DNA from: Protonemura montana
Taxonomy: Eukaryota > Arthropoda > Insecta > Plecoptera > Nemouridae
NCBI GenBank assembly: GCA_947568835.1
Contig: OX387607.1
Coordinates: 4,402,001-4,466,000 of the forward strand
Direction of reading: 5' to 3'
Length of the DNA stretch: 64,000 nucleotides
Both the position numbers and the translations under genes were made by a program. Shown here in pieces: positions 41,001-55,700 of this stretch. How positions within the stretch are numbered: position 1 is the first letter of the stretch; every line of letters starts with the position of its first letter. The notes below the pieces were generated by a model, which saw only the letters and a list, made by a program, of their open reading frames with translations, made no database searches and was not told the origin of the DNA.

Positions 41001-44000
41001 GTCTGCGTGATGGATGAATTCACGATGCAAGCCTTTCTTGTTTTCGAATTGTTCGAATGTTAGGTTCAATTTAACTGTACTCACCCACAACCATTTGTGA
41101 AAAAATTCCCTTCGTCCGAGAAAAGGAGACGATCGAAAAATCTCACTGGTATAAGCAGTTTTTCGGCATTGTAATACTTGCCGGAACATGAACTTGGCCT
41201 GAAAGTTTAATGGAATGTGGAAACACTAGAGATTTTCTTTTAAGTTCGTTACTATTCGACTAGCTCAGAGGTAGACGGTCGCTTCTTGAAGTGCGAAGTG
41301 TTTCGAATGTCAAATTCTGCGTCAACACGGCGCCGAGCGAGAGGAAAAGCGTGAAAAGCGTGGAAAGTGAGGTAAGCTCAGATCTATCATTCAGATCTAT
41401 CTTTTAGCTATAGACATGATATCTGGCATGGAATCTTTCAAGGGAATCGTTCAGCAGGTTCTTTCAATTGGCTGGACGCGCAGTGAGACACGAAATAAGT
41501 TTCTTGTGGTAGCGTGGAAAGACGTTTTATTCAAACTCTTCGGAAGGGGGTAGCACGTGTGGAGGTGCCCAAGTCGACGCGAGAAACCACAATGAAAAAC
41601 GTGCTCCGTTTCTAACGTGCAACATATTTTCGGTGTAGGTGCAAGCGGACGTCTCTAAAAGCAAGAAAGCTTTGCTCTATGAAATCATATACAAAAAAGA
41701 TGTTCGATTGGACAAAGGCATGTAGAGATATAGAGCTGTATTTTATTTAAAAACTTTTTAAGCTTATTAAAGCATTGATTTCAGGAAATTCGTGGAATCC
41801 TGTTTTTAATGTCACAAAACTCATTTTGAAATCATTGCTCCAATGTAGATATCGAAGAGCCGAAATGTTCAATTTGCAGATACGAACCGTGAAAACCGAC
41901 TCTTTTTTAATCTTTCACTTGGCTCTTCAATACCTACTGCATATGAGTTCGGCGGGCAAAAGAGGGTAGGGAAGGGGGATCCAGGGGTCACTACACACGA
42001 TTACATCATCAAACACAAGCCCGACGATAAAATATTCATTCGAAAAAAAGTCCGAGAATGTCACATGGCTCTCTACATCACGTTATCCACGCTTTTTCGT
42101 TTTGTTCACAGCCACTGGCCAACGGTTCAAACGGCACAGGAATAGCCACGTATACACTTTACTTGTTTATATACATACACATACACGTCGAGTGATACAT
42201 TTTGTGACCTAGCGTTCACACATGGAGCGTCCTGACACATCCTGTAATCCTTATATGACGTCCCTTGTAATCGTCCATTCAGCTGAGGGAAGAGGGTGTA
42301 GATCACAGATCGAAAAAGACGGAGGTATCTCGTATATCATGTCGAAGCATTGTCAGGACCCTCTCACGTATGATCGTTTCTGCTCAATATAGTATTTGAA
42401 TTGCATTTTGCTGGTAATATTTTTTACATATGTGAGTGGTAAAGAAATTTAATATATATATTTTTTTCGAATATCCTCGTGCAATTTGCCTGGCGACACA
42501 ATTTTGTGAGCTAGCAATTTTCGAAGAAGTTTATTTTACCATTTGCTGTGTGGGCAATGTCGTCCTCGTATTGAGTTACTGATGGGATATGTTATAGATG
42601 CTTGCTGACTGGAGCAGTTCTACTTTGACGTTGCTTATCTCGCGGTAGAAATGCCCAAAGGGTAGGAAAGTCGGGTGCCTTCCAATTTTATATATTTTTT
42701 AAAAAAACTCACTTTTCTGCTTTACGTGGAAATATGGGGACGCATTTAAAATGTGCGTTATGTAAATACTAACTATTTGGCTTTCAGCTATTGGCACAAA
42801 CTGATTTCTGCTCTCTTTCGAAAGCGCCTATTCTGCACAATAATGTTTTTTAATCTATGTTTTTTATAAGAGATTTTTTATGAATTTGCAAAACGATGTG
42901 ATTAAGGGCTGGTTTTTCAACGGTTTCTCAATGGTTTTTCAGTGGTTTTTCAGCGGCAAGTAATAACACACCGTTAATTTGTTGCTTGCTTATGTAACAA
43001 CCAATCAGAAAATGTTCTTTGTTTGATAACGGTCTGTTAAAATATTAACAAACAATTGAAATACCGGCACAAAGTAACTATATAAACTAGGAGAAAGCAA
43101 GTACAAAATGAAAGTCAAATAAATACACAAACCATCTTATTTGTTTTCATTCTGAAAACGTATGAATAGATTAACACATATAGAGTAGCAGCAAAAAGCG
43201 TTCTAAATTTGCATGCATTTGGTACAATTTTCCAGTGTTCAGAAATTGAGAACGCGCGAAGGTTGTGAAAACATGATTTACATGAACGTTGCAAATGCAA
43301 CCTAATTATTTATGCAGCAATCGAAAAAACCACACCGCGCCGTAATGGTCGTCTCCGCTGCGGGCTAAATCCTCTGTACAAATAATCAGAGCCTCTAATT
43401 GACATCTTGAACGGAGCAATCCAAGATGCTGTGGTCGACGATGACCCTCGCTTGTCTGTTACTACGTTCTTAGCCAGTGACGTTATTACAAATCAAGGAT
43501 ATGCCAATTGAAAGGAGTGTTTTGATGACAAAAACACTACAAGCTACAAGCTTTAAAACTAAAAGTCGTGCTAGTTTTTCAACGATTTGTCAATATTATA
43601 ACTGTTGGCACATTTTAAACAGTAAAGATATCGTTTTAAAAGCTGAAGCATAAGATTACAAACTGTCAACCTATAAAATAGGTTAATGGGTAAATAGGTT
43701 AATAATTTACCATGTGATTCGTTGAAATATCATGCTAGAATAATTTGTATCAACGTCAGCTCCTCTCATCTAAGCTTTAACCTGAGATCCCGTATAATTT
43801 TTTTGTTGTGAATTTACAGTAACATTGAGGATGATTCTCTGCCTCATCGTAAAATGAGTCCCTTGCTACCTCAAGAAATCACTCGTGAACTTGAAAAAAA
43901 AAGCAGTGATATTATCAACCAGCGGAAAACCAGAGAAAAGCCGGTGTGTTCCGACACAAAAGCGGCAATAAATCTGTACGATCATAGCAGATAAATCACG

Positions 44001-45194
44001 TCCGTGCCCTTTTCGACCTCAAAACGTAGATATGGAGCGCATCCCCTTCTCCCAGCGGCTATTGCCAGACACCGAAGCGAGGGAACATGGGGTAGGGGGC
44101 AAGTGCCAGTAATTCATTCATGCCCACGTCCACGACGCACGATAGACGCACCCAGGGTGAATTTGAATGTAACCAATTTCACAATGTTGTTGTTCGCCAG
44201 CATACCGCGACCCAGAGACTAACGCCTCGGAAATTACGCTTTAATGGCACCGGAGGTGGATCTTTTAAAAGCATTTTTCAGCTTACTTTCCCTCGCCATT
44301 GAAGACAATTACTCGATGTCTCGTCGCCTAAAAGCGTTTTCCGACGGGATTAGTTTTCATGGAGGCATCCGGTAGATTGGGACTCGTTGCGGAAATCTTA
44401 TTTGAAATCAATCATCAACGGTGCGCGCAAACGCGTAGCTTTATTAGTTTATTTTCGTATCAATATGGACCGTATTTCTTTGCCCCGGTTCCTTTTCTAC
44501 GAAATTAGATTTTGGGTGTAAAGAAGCCACACGGTGCTGACAGTCGGTCGCCCGTGTTATGAGTTCTTTGTTTTTCTTCGCTCTGAAGGTGGTTAGTGTA
44601 AGATTTCAGAGCATTTGGAGTTTTATAGGGAACAGGAGTCTTTTAAAAGTTTAGTTTGAACATTAGGTTCACAGTTTTTCAGAGTCAGAACGTTAACTTT
44701 AAACTGATTTCGAGAAAATTAATGGCGCGGACAAAAATGGTAATCGCAGAGGAGGCAAAGTCATTTTCAGCATTAAAAAATGTATTCATGGATCGATATT
44801 TCAAATAGTAATTATTTCATTGTAAAGGTTTGTTTATAAGGACACTACCTACAGTGGAATTATAACTACCTGGCCTGACATAGACATCTTTTCAGACTCC
44901 TTCATGACTTGCAAGTCCCGACTCAAGCTGTCCATCAACAATTGTAAATATATCAATTACCTACTGCAGTCTCTCAATGCGTCTTAATTTAAGCTTACTT
45001 TTGTTAATATTCATGCTTTTAATAATTCATGTTTCTATGTTAAAATTTAATCAAGTTAAATGTCAAATGTTAAATGTTTTGTATTTTTATATTTGATGTC
45101 TTGTTCTGTTTGTAATGTTCCTGAATTGTTCTAATCTTATTATATCACAATTGTAGACTTGCCTTTGTTGTTGATCAGAAACAATAATAAAATA
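35080..45194. other. Upstream region without recognised genes
   Basis: It must contain, here or further right, the 5' UTR exon(s) and promoter of TyrR, because an acceptor precedes the first coding exon. I see no coding exon. GC-richer islands occur near 36,290-36,410, 40,360-40,600 and 43,990-44,250. They are candidates for promoter or enhancer sequence but carry no diagnostic motif I can defend. Open frames up to 133 codons on both strands show no family motif or convincing splice partners. Confidence 0.5.
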
Positions 45195-45290
45195 ACTAAG
45201 CGCCATCGGGTGGCACCTACCGTTACCACATGTTGCCGGCCTCGTTTGCTCAGCAGAACGCGGTGACTTAATCTAACCTAATGGATCCAA
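45195..45290 (+). repeat. Dispersed repeat family A, partial copy
   Basis: Contains AGCGCCATCGGGTGGCACCT and GTTACCACATGTTGCCGG, matching the middle of the family A copies. Confidence 0.6.
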
Positions 45291-46484
45291 CATTAACACA
45301 CGTCATCTCCACCAATTTGGTACAGATATTAGTTTCTTTGTCGAAGCACCCATTTCGGGACTTTAGTAACGACTTTGATCGCAATTAAGCCAAAATCGAA
45401 TAGTTTCGCTAAATCTGCTTGACGGGGCGCAAAGCACCCCAAAGCGTGGGACAAATTCTCAAGAGAAAGGAAATCAGAGAATGAAGCAAATTAAAAGCAT
45501 TGGTCTCGAATCTCAGAACTCGACAAATTAAATTAAATTTCACAACCGTAAATGATTCGATATTTTTTTGGGCAGGGTTTGCCAAATTTATATAGATAGT
45601 TCTAGGCTTTCAATAAAGTGAAGAAAAATGTTGCATCAACTGCCAGTCAAATGCAGTGAAATTCAATTCTTATCTACAGACGAGTCGTCTAGGAGCTCAA
45701 CCGAAAATACGCCAAATTGGTAAAAATCTAACCTAAGGCTAGACTCACTGCCTTGTTATTTTGGCTTGTGTGTAACAGAGTTTTCCTGCTAGTAGTAAAT
45801 AGCTAGAAGCCAATAGATCTCGTCAGTATGACATGCAATTTTATAGCTATATAGGTAGACATTACACAGGAGCCAAACAAAAACAAAAAATTGCCACGCG
45901 ACAAAAACTATTCCCGCACCGAAGCAAAGGGCATGCAAAATCAATTGCATTTGAACCACGTATTCTCTTTCAGATTAATTAACTCCAAACACGTGACTGG
46001 AGGCAATAATAATGTAGCCTTTCAAGTGCATTTCGATAGAAATGATGGCTAGTGAATGAAATTTAAATTGGCACATTCATTCGCCGGGTCGTTTGTGTGC
46101 TAGATAATCAACTTCTTGATTAGTACGATATCCGCAGAGTTGCAACAGTCTGTGCATGCGGGTACGTCAAACGGCGGGTGGTGGAAAACGGTCCAGTATG
46201 GTTTGAAAACTTCAGGGAATCGTGGTGAAATCGTGGCCAATCACTTGCCTCTGAGTAACTGACTGGTAGAGAATTGACAGGTAAATACACGCTGCGGACA
46301 ATAAGCACTTTTTATGATTGGCCGTGGAGTTTTGGGCGCACGCAAATGTTTTGTAAACGCTGATACACTTTAAAATAATGATTCGTGTGCATATTTTTCC
46401 ATGTACCGTTCATTTTAACTTGAACGCTATTTTTGGACTTTGAGCTTGTTTAGATTTTGACAGCTTACATTGAGTTTATAGGTT

Positions 46485-46790
46485 AGGTCAGACAGCCAGC
46501 GTTATTGTTAATATTTCTTCCAAACAAACGAGCCGGCAACACGTGGTAACGATTAGTGTCATTATTAACAAACCTCTACAATTGCTACTGAAAATATCGA
46601 TACAAGTATATCAATCGTTAAGTTTGGCAATTAATACAGATTAATTGAGCTAAACCAGTCGTAAATCCAAGTAATCTGAGAGAAATAACGGAATTAAATT
46701 TTTAACAATCAAAACGGCAGTGACTCCCATCTAGAAGCATCCCCCATTTTGTCGGTGAACTTGTTATTTTTTGCGAAAACTTTTTAACAT
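46485..46790 (-). repeat. Dispersed repeat family A, copy 3
   Basis: A long copy. The minus strand reads ATGGGGGATGCTTCTAGATG, ACGACTGGTTTAGCTCAATT, GTATCGATATTTTCAGTAGC, CGTTACCACGTGTTGCCGGC and AATAACGCTGGCTGTCTGAC, parallel to 12838-13137. It lacks the CGCCATC-GGTGG part. Confidence 0.65.
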
Positions 46791-49700
46791 TTGCGCTCAC
46801 ATGAAATAATAAATGTTTCCCTTTCCGAAATATCGTTGAGTTCGAATGGCTTTCTGCCCAGCAACATATTACCCGGCTGATGCTCCACCCGCGGGGCTAC
46901 TGTTTAATCAAAGGTTAAATAATAAACCCTATTCCCATTCTCTGCAATATCTCCCGTATTTGAACACTGGTAGCGACTTTTCCATGCTTAAAATTGATTC
47001 TATGGTCAGTACAATCACGGCTCAGCTTTCTTTTCAATTCGGTACATTATGGTGAAAAGAACCCGGAGTAGCAAAAGCCTACCCCAAGAGAAACCCCATT
47101 AATTTGTGTCAATTTTTCTCATTCACTGCATGTTCGTAAGAAAATAACGATTGACCATTGTTACAGCTGACAATTGTCATGACACATTCCACTTTGTTAT
47201 TTTCGTACAAAAGGTAATTGTGGACTTGATTACGCTGGCTAATTGCTTCCTTTTGCATGGCAGGAAAAACATGGCGTTGCGAAAAAAAGATTCGCAGAAT
47301 CGTAAATAATGGAGCACGCTCTCTAATTGAAAGGTGAATTAATCTAGAGAGAGAGAGAAAGAGACGGGAAAAATGTTTTCCCTCACTATTCCATACCCCG
47401 CATGACTACTGTGAAATGGATACCATCGCAAGGCGTAGAATTCCCCTGATTATTTAAAAGTCAGACAAAAGCCTTGTTAGGCAGCCATTTCTGCCACGAA
47501 AAGTTGCAAAATGTTTCAATTGATATGCCCGTTTCGGCGACATTCTCGCAGCAAAGTTAGACATTAAAATGTTCTGTAAAGCGCCGAGTATGAGTCGCGC
47601 GTTTACTGTCATACAATTTGCGAATCATTCATAAAACACTCGCAATTGAAACAGAAAATCTCTTCTGAAGTTTTGTATTGACATCGGAGAAAAGCAATTT
47701 TCTTTTGTGTTTTCCATGCGCTAAAAAAGAGATAATCACTACTCTTTTATTTGATAGAATATAACAGAGTTGGTTTCAGTTCCCTAGTGGAATCACTAGA
47801 AAAACCAAGTCCCTGCAGAGCATGATTTTATTTTTTTTTCCAAACGGTTTCTGACTACATAGTAGGTTAACTAGATTTTTAACTATGGCGTTGACTGTGA
47901 AATTGACACCGATATCTCCATTTTATTTACATGGCTAGTCATAGAGACTGAAACTTCTGCATACTAATCCTTTGAATACTGTTCGTGCAACTAGCCTATT
48001 CAAAGCCGGCACAGGTGAGCCATTGCTCACCTGTGCCGGCACCTGGGGGTTGTATATACCAATTCTGTGGGCCTCGGCATCACAAATTTGCCCTCGGCTT
48101 CTATGCTGACGAAGATTAAAGGAAATAAATGGAGACCTTCACACACAAAGCTCGACATATTGATGTGTAGCTACAAAATTACCGACAGGAACTCGAGTTT
48201 GAACACAAAGTTAAAAGTTAACTAAAATTGGCTGATATCTGGTCTGCATGAGATGACCTTTTGATATGTAAATTAGTTGGGAATGTACGATATCATCTGA
48301 TCTTGAAACAGTTACCTCTAGTGTGGGTTGAGGACCTTTATGAGATAGCCCAGAAAGCCATTTGGAGTTTGAAATCAAAATCAAATGAATTTTAAGGGAA
48401 TACGATTCGATGAGCTGTCAGCGCAGAATGGAGAATTGAAAAGATTTTAGAGCGAGTAAAGCAAGGTATTTTTGTATTTCAGACAATTTATTTGCACTTT
48501 TATTTTGATTGGTTTTGTATTCTTGTGAAGAAAACCTGTCGCTAGTTTTATCTCACGAGACGAGCGCTGCACATTTTCACGAAATCGACAAAACGGCGTG
48601 AGATCCTAGCGTTTTTTGAGTATTATTTAAATGATTCCACAAAACGGAAGGAAACGCGTAGAAAGCTTTGCTTCATCCATTCAATTTTGATAGATTGTCT
48701 GCTTATCGTGGCAATCGTTTTTTTTTTATTTAATTTTTACAAATTCTGAAGTGATAATTTTTAGCTGATGGTTATTTCCATTAGGTTAATGGAAAATGAC
48801 GATAAAAAAAAATCGGAAAAACTATTTCATCGCGCTGCGACTTATCATAAAGGAACTTATTAGCCAAACCACATCGAGTTTTCCATAGCATTTTCCGAGC
48901 CAAGCGAAACAAAGCCACTTGTGCAATAAAGATGTCCCAGCTTTCCCGGAGAAAAGATCTGCGAGCGCCCTCACATGTTCCATACTCGCACTATTTCACC
49001 CAAGAATATGGCATTGCCATGCCGTTCGGACATTATAATCATGTAACTTTATATAATGGCTCCACAGTAGAATCATGCCAGGCACGCTCTAGATTGAAAT
49101 AGAACTAAACCAATTTATTAGGACAAATCCACTTTATCAATTAATGTATGCACAGTTTTTAATCCATCTTGGCGTAGGTAGGCCGAGGGTCGTTTAATAA
49201 ATGCGTGTTCTTGTCATAAATGCGACTGTTTGGTTTTAGAAATCACAATTTGCCAAACCCACTTATTTTAAGAGACATAGGAACTCGGATCGGGCATTGA
49301 AACAACCTCTATGAGAGAGAAAAAGGGATCGCAGGGTTTTGGGCTGGTCACCGACGGAAACAGGGGGAGATGACTAAACAGAAGAAAGTCATTCAACACA
49401 ACAAAGAAAAGAAAACGCACGAGAAAGACTTTCATTTACGATTGTGTGTTTTGTCAGTTTCCCAAATATCATTGAGTTTACAGACGAACTGTTTCAATTG
49501 AACTGTTAGGCGAATTCTTCGAAAGAAAAACACTACATGGACAACAAAGCAGGATCCTATACTTCTCATTAAACTTTTTTAAATCGAACTCAGTATTTTA
49601 CTTCGCACACGAGTGCCGGCACACCTCCCGAGGGATGCTCTCATTTGTTCGACGCCATCCACAGCGTACCGGCGAAGCGTCGCGACGTCCCGGCTAACAA

Positions 49701-52700
49701 ATGACCGGCATTACGCGGGGCGCTCGTCTTCGGTGGCCCCCAGTGGCTGAGCCTTCTTTAGCAACACCAGACAATTATTACAGGCACCCACCCTCCAGCC
49801 GAATTCGGTATCGATCTCATGTCATGACAGTAGCTTGGATGTTCAGCATCTGTTCCACGAAACGCTTTCCGCTAATTGCAATCAATTATTCTGTGAATAG
49901 GTTTTGCTTTGTTCGTAAATTGTCTAAAGTGACGATCTACCCTGAAAACCATTAACAACGCCTCACAGACTGTTTCGCTGTCTGGAAAAACACGGGAAAA
50001 TACCGGAAAAACAGTCAATTCAACCGTTCTAATCCAACGCACATAAATTCTTTGACACATTTCAACACGGTGAACGGGGTCACAAAAGGTGAAATAATAT
50101 TATTTTAGGAACTGAAAATCTCCCTGTGGAAAATTTACTTCTATGCGAGCTCATAGATTTGGAGTCCCCGTAAGCATAGCTGAAGTTATGTAAATGTAAA
50201 CCCAAACATACACTCAAGCATCGAATTCAACACACGAAACCCGGGCTCTGCTCCAATGGCATTTAGAATGCTGAGCAGGGAACCAGATCAAATATAACGG
50301 AACCTACAGGTGTGATATCATATTTAGAAGCAGTTGGGAAAATTACTTTTCACACTATTTGCTTAGCTATATACTTTCGACTGGTTAATGCGATTGCGGT
50401 AGGTCTGATAAATAAGGATTACGCTGGCATGAATCCAGACCACTTTGTACAAACGATTTTCTAAAGATTAACCACTTGCCATATCCATATCCTAGGACGG
50501 GTTATAACTGGGATGGGTTTAGCATTCAGCTAGCTTGTTTGCCCACAAGTATCTAAGCACTAAAACAACCACCACTTGAAAGCACAGACTTTACAATTTT
50601 AAGTTGTATTTCCACTTCTGAATCCAATTGATTCGGTCTAATTCTACCTTACCTCCATGTCGGGTTTGGTTAGCTAATCGAAGTAACTAAGGCGATGCAG
50701 TCGGTGATGCAGTTATTCAACTCATCTACGTTTGATCAGCAGAAGAGAAACTCGTAAAAGTTTACACTGATTTCAATAAGGAAAATCACCACTGGTAAAA
50801 TCAAGAAGTCAAGTTTACAAAGTTTATGAATTAGCGTTAGGGTTCGGTGTTTTTTTTTCCGGGACGGTTGACCCAATTTGTTAGTTTTAATATCTTTCGA
50901 TAACTCATCCAGTGTAGCAAAAATATGTTTCCTGTAATGTGGCCACTCTCGAAGGTTACAGTAAAGTCTCTTTAGTATTTATTTACCAAATTTTTACTAT
51001 CCACACTTCCTACCGAGCGGTTGGTTACGTCGTAAAACGCTTAACATCATTTTAATGCCTCTATTTTGAGAATTTTCAAGAGTCGGTCTACAACATTACA
51101 CTACACGTATCTTCTTGCGGTCGTTGCTATATATCACCGAGGTCTAAACAGTATTTTCTGAACTCACAACAAAATATAAAATGTATTTACAGTACATTTG
51201 GGGGAAAGGGGTGCGCGCGATGCTTGCGAGTGTGCTGAATACAAAACTGCTGCCGCCACCATGTTTATGTGCGAATTCCCAGCGAAATCAACAGAGCCAT
51301 TAGTGGAATTCGCCTGGTGCCGTCACGGCTTTGCCCTACTCCAGGCAAGTCTTTGCCCGTGCTTAGCCGTACGAATCGAAATGGCCTCCTTGGCGAGCAC
51401 CCCCGTCTTTAGCCCCCCCAAGGGAACGGGAAACTTGAATTGTGCGAGCCCCACTAGAGAGGCGCGCGCTGAGAGACCTTGAAGAAGGTACCGGTAGGGC
51501 GTAGAGTTTGTTCTCCGGGTCCGTTGATGGCGGATGAGGTCCGATACGTCTGTTCTTATGATTATTGTTGATATAGCAATGCAAGTCAACTGGTTGTAGG
51601 TATCGGATAGCAAAGCTGGTCCAAAACAGCCAAATAAGTAAGGTATAAATTCCATAACCAGTGCCTTGCCGACTTTTTTTTTCATTTGATCGTTGTAACA
51701 ATCGTTTAAAAATCATTGTTTGAGCTCTCTTTGAAGTCGAGACTGACATCTTTAATCAATCATTCAGTTTAAAATAATGATGTTTCTTATGGTAAAAATG
51801 TTAATACATTTGTAAAATATATTCATTTCCAGTGTTTTCAATGTAGTTTTCAGCATTCCTTTGTTTAGAAAGAGCACACTCGATGAAGAAATCAGAACAC
51901 GTTCAAAATCTTGACAACAGTCGTAGTTACCAACTGCAAACGACTTTGGCATCCGGAAGTCAGCCTTTCTATCCCTTTGAAGACCCTCCACGCCTAGTTG
52001 GCAACGCGCTGCAGGCTCGTATCCAGCGTCCTGGTTCCTGAGTCCTGGGAAAGCTGGAAACGTTGTAGACCCGAGGCGCCGTGAGCGTCGTCTTCAGTGC
52101 ATTCTGACGTCGTAAATCATACAGGGTGTTTGGATCTCTACGCCCGAACACACCAACGTAGTAGGCCTGGTTCCTGTTCTCTTTTCCGAGGCCTGGTTGA
52201 TTGGATAGATAAAAGAAAATTATCTCCTGAACTATTTATCACGTTGCTATGTGCTTATCGACGAAGTGTTACAATACCAATTTTCATGTTTTTTCTTTGG
52301 GTAGGAAATCTACCCTTCGAGATAAAATTTATGATATTTATATACACATTCCCAGAAGTATTTTTTTTTGGATCAACGTGGGAGCGATAGCATCTGCTTA
52401 CAAAACTCAGCGTCGTTCGCGAGCAAGAATTTACTGTCTCAGTTTTATGAGTTATTTTTCTTGTCGTGTTGCTTGTAGTTAAAAACCACTTAAGGAATCA
52501 CATTTAATTCTCTTTCACGATAAAAAACTATTACGGGACACAAAACATGGCAGGAAAACCACTTTAACCTTCGCTACTACAAGATGTCACGACTTGGGTG
52601 GAGGTGCCAGGTGGTGTAGGTGTCATCACAAGCACGGCACCTCCACCACAATTTGACGCTCAAAATGGAAACCTATCAAAGCGAACCACTAAATAAACGA

Positions 52701-55700
52701 CAACTCCGTCGCTGTCAACGTTATCGCCCTGACGATGCAATAATGTATCGGTTCAGGACCTCACCTAGTGCGACCCACGCAACCGACGCTTCTACGTCAT
52801 CGGGAAGCGTCGCGACGCCCGCTTGCATATCCAGCCGGTGATTCGTCTTCTTTAATATTAACTTGCCCTTTGCATGTGAAACGCCCATAGTATTGTTGAA
52901 TGCATGACACGACAGAACGAGCATTACGAATTGTGCTTCTCGTGAAAAGGCCAATCGAAATACTGGCTATTTCTAAACAATTCACATTCGTATCATTTTA
53001 CTTTTGTAACTGTCTCCGATAAAATTTCTTGCCATTCAAGTTTGTTGTTTTTATTAATGTATCTTGCTACTGGAATCATTATTTTATAAATATGTGTTCG
53101 CTATTATTACAAGTTTTGCCGCTGATATGATTTGCTAGCACGATGTCTCAAAATAAAAAGCTCCGAGTGCCCGACAAGAGCGAAATCTTTTGAAAGAAGT
53201 CACGAACTATTACAAGCACTCGACTGGATTCCTTCAGGGATATCTTATCTAAAGAATTTTGCTGAAATGACATGTCATCTGCTAGTTTGCAAGTTCACCA
53301 TTAAAATTACTTCCTAACTGCTTAAACTTTCGCATTTTTTTTTTGCCTGCAAATGAGGTATAAAAAGGAATTTTAAAAAATGAATACGTTCGGACGAGGA
53401 GGCTATTAAAAAGTTAGTCCTGTGTAAATAATTGAGAATGGGCATCATAAGAGAACTTTCCCCACCGCAAGCAAATCATACGCTTGGAAGTCAGCAAGCA
53501 GTTTTAAATCATATCTACCGTGTATAATAATAATGACACTGTGAACTTTTTAGCAATTTGTCCACAGCAACAATACCACGACTATTAAAATAAAACTCTG
53601 GCTTTCACATCTGTGGCCTTCTAGGTCTTTGTAAACCAAAACCGTGAAAAACTGCGTGCTGACGGACGAAAAGGTTCTGGAATTCATTGTCCAGAGAGTT
53701 TCCACAGAGCGCGGAAATGGGAGCTAGTCAATCATAAATTCGTTACAGTTGCCGCGTGATTAAAAGTTAGATTGTTCACTCAACTCGTTTTTGAGCCTGA
53801 TCGCGAGGGATTTACCGAAAAATTGTGCTTTTGACCAGAAAGCATGTATAGCCTGCAAGACGTGAGCAAACATTGATAATGTCGCTGTGGTTTTGATACG
53901 GTTAAATTCGAGCCATGCAGAACAGATAATAATGGAATTTAAACGAATTGCTGTTTTTCTGTTCTGGATTGACCAAAGAAATGACATTAAATTAACTATT
54001 TATGTGGTATTATAAAGGGTTTCTCTAAAAATGTAAGTATTTCCCGTTAGTTTTGAGGATATTGTCGAAGCTTACCGAACAAATTGAGTATTGAACATCG
54101 TTTCTAGTTGAAATCATAAAAATAATAACATTTTGACTTCAGTTCAAAATTTTTTTACAAGGTGTTTAACATACCGTAACATATTTGTGGGTTTTTAGAC
54201 TCATGTCTACTTGATTTATCAAGTACCTTTATCAAGGCTTTATCAAGGTTTTTATCAAGATTTTTTTATCAAGTACCGTACCTGTCAACAAAAATCCCCA
54301 CAAATTCCCACAACAAAAATTATGTCCAAAAAAGAGAGGTTTCCGTGCTTTAAAATTCCATTGGCGATCGATTGGCTGAGATACTAACACAATGAATATC
54401 GAATCGTGAGTATTTTTAGACTACATGTCATCGACCAGACTGGACGATGCATGAAACTTTGTACGCATTCATATATAGCCACGGCTAGACACATGTAGCG
54501 CAAGGTTATTTTCCACAAATCAATAGTTTTGTACAGTGCTTAAGTAGCAATTGCTATATGTCGGCCAATTATAATTGTACTTAATTTATTGCTTGTTAAA
54601 AATGTTTCTACAAATGCTGGTAAATGTCGTCCAACCAGAACAGAACCAATTACATGGACGGGGAAAACAGGACGACCGACGGTCTGCGATATTTGATTTG
54701 ATTTTTTCTGAATGATTCAATATGGCTAGCCCGGTGCACGCCGAATGCAGCTAAATTGCTGCTGCTTTTTTTGTACCCGAAGATAAGATGCAAAGACGTG
54801 TTCAAGTTTTGGTATTTAAAGAAAAATAATCTTCTTTGTGAATTACCAACAAAAAAAATCTTATCTCGCTGATTGCACTAATTAATTTCTTTGATCTTAT
54901 TTAATTATAAAACAATATACTTCTTAATTATACAGACTTTATAATATTTAAAAGCTGGAAATATGCTCGGGTAAATCATTCTACAAACCTCCTGCAGAAT
55001 TCTTACTTCTTGGCTCACATTGTTCTTCTTGCAGCTTATCGGACGTGTTAAAGGATGAGCGTACATGTCTGCTTCGGTTCTTGTGGTAGAAACAAATGAA
55101 AGTAATGGATTCTTAGGCAGGAGTAACTTTGAGCTACCCTTTGGTCAAAAATCGATCGCACGGTGCTTCGAAAAGTAAGAATAAAAGTGAACAAAATGAC
55201 AAATTGTCCTAAAACTCACTTGCTCGTTAAGAGCCAGCGACCTAGGTACGTTCCATTCTCCGACAAGATGGTTAATATCGAACGGAAATTGAAAGTACTG
55301 GTTTCCGTACGTGAAGCATCAACAATATTTTCCTTGGCCTAGAAAGGTAAGAAGCGAAATAAAAATGAAAATCTTCTCTCCCTGGGCGCACATTCAACAG
55401 TATAGCAAGAATGAAATGCAACACTGGCGCCTAGCTAAAATATTTTCCAAATGAAAATGCATGCTAGAACATGAGACTGGCATGGAAACCGTTCCCGAGA
55501 TATTAGATAACAAATGAAATATACATTACATTACACGACAGAGCAATGTATTTTGCTTTTCATTATAGAATGGCACAGGAAATGAACTGGCGAAATTTCC
55601 CCCCAATTACTACCGAGTGGCCGTTCTCATACTCTGGCAATGTTTTTTTTTTTTTTAGCAACGCTTACAACCTAGCAATGGTCGCCTCCACGAATTTGAA

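Noticed and set aside
51198-51749. Overlapping open frames on both strands (94, 120 and 128 codons)
   Set aside because: Three mutually overlapping frames in one GC-rich patch, none with a recognisable motif; more likely compositional.
51969-52230. Minus-strand open frame reading through YYVGVFGRRDPNTLYDL as a possible exon
   Set aside because: About 88 codons with no recognised domain and no clear acceptor or donor; there is no independent support.
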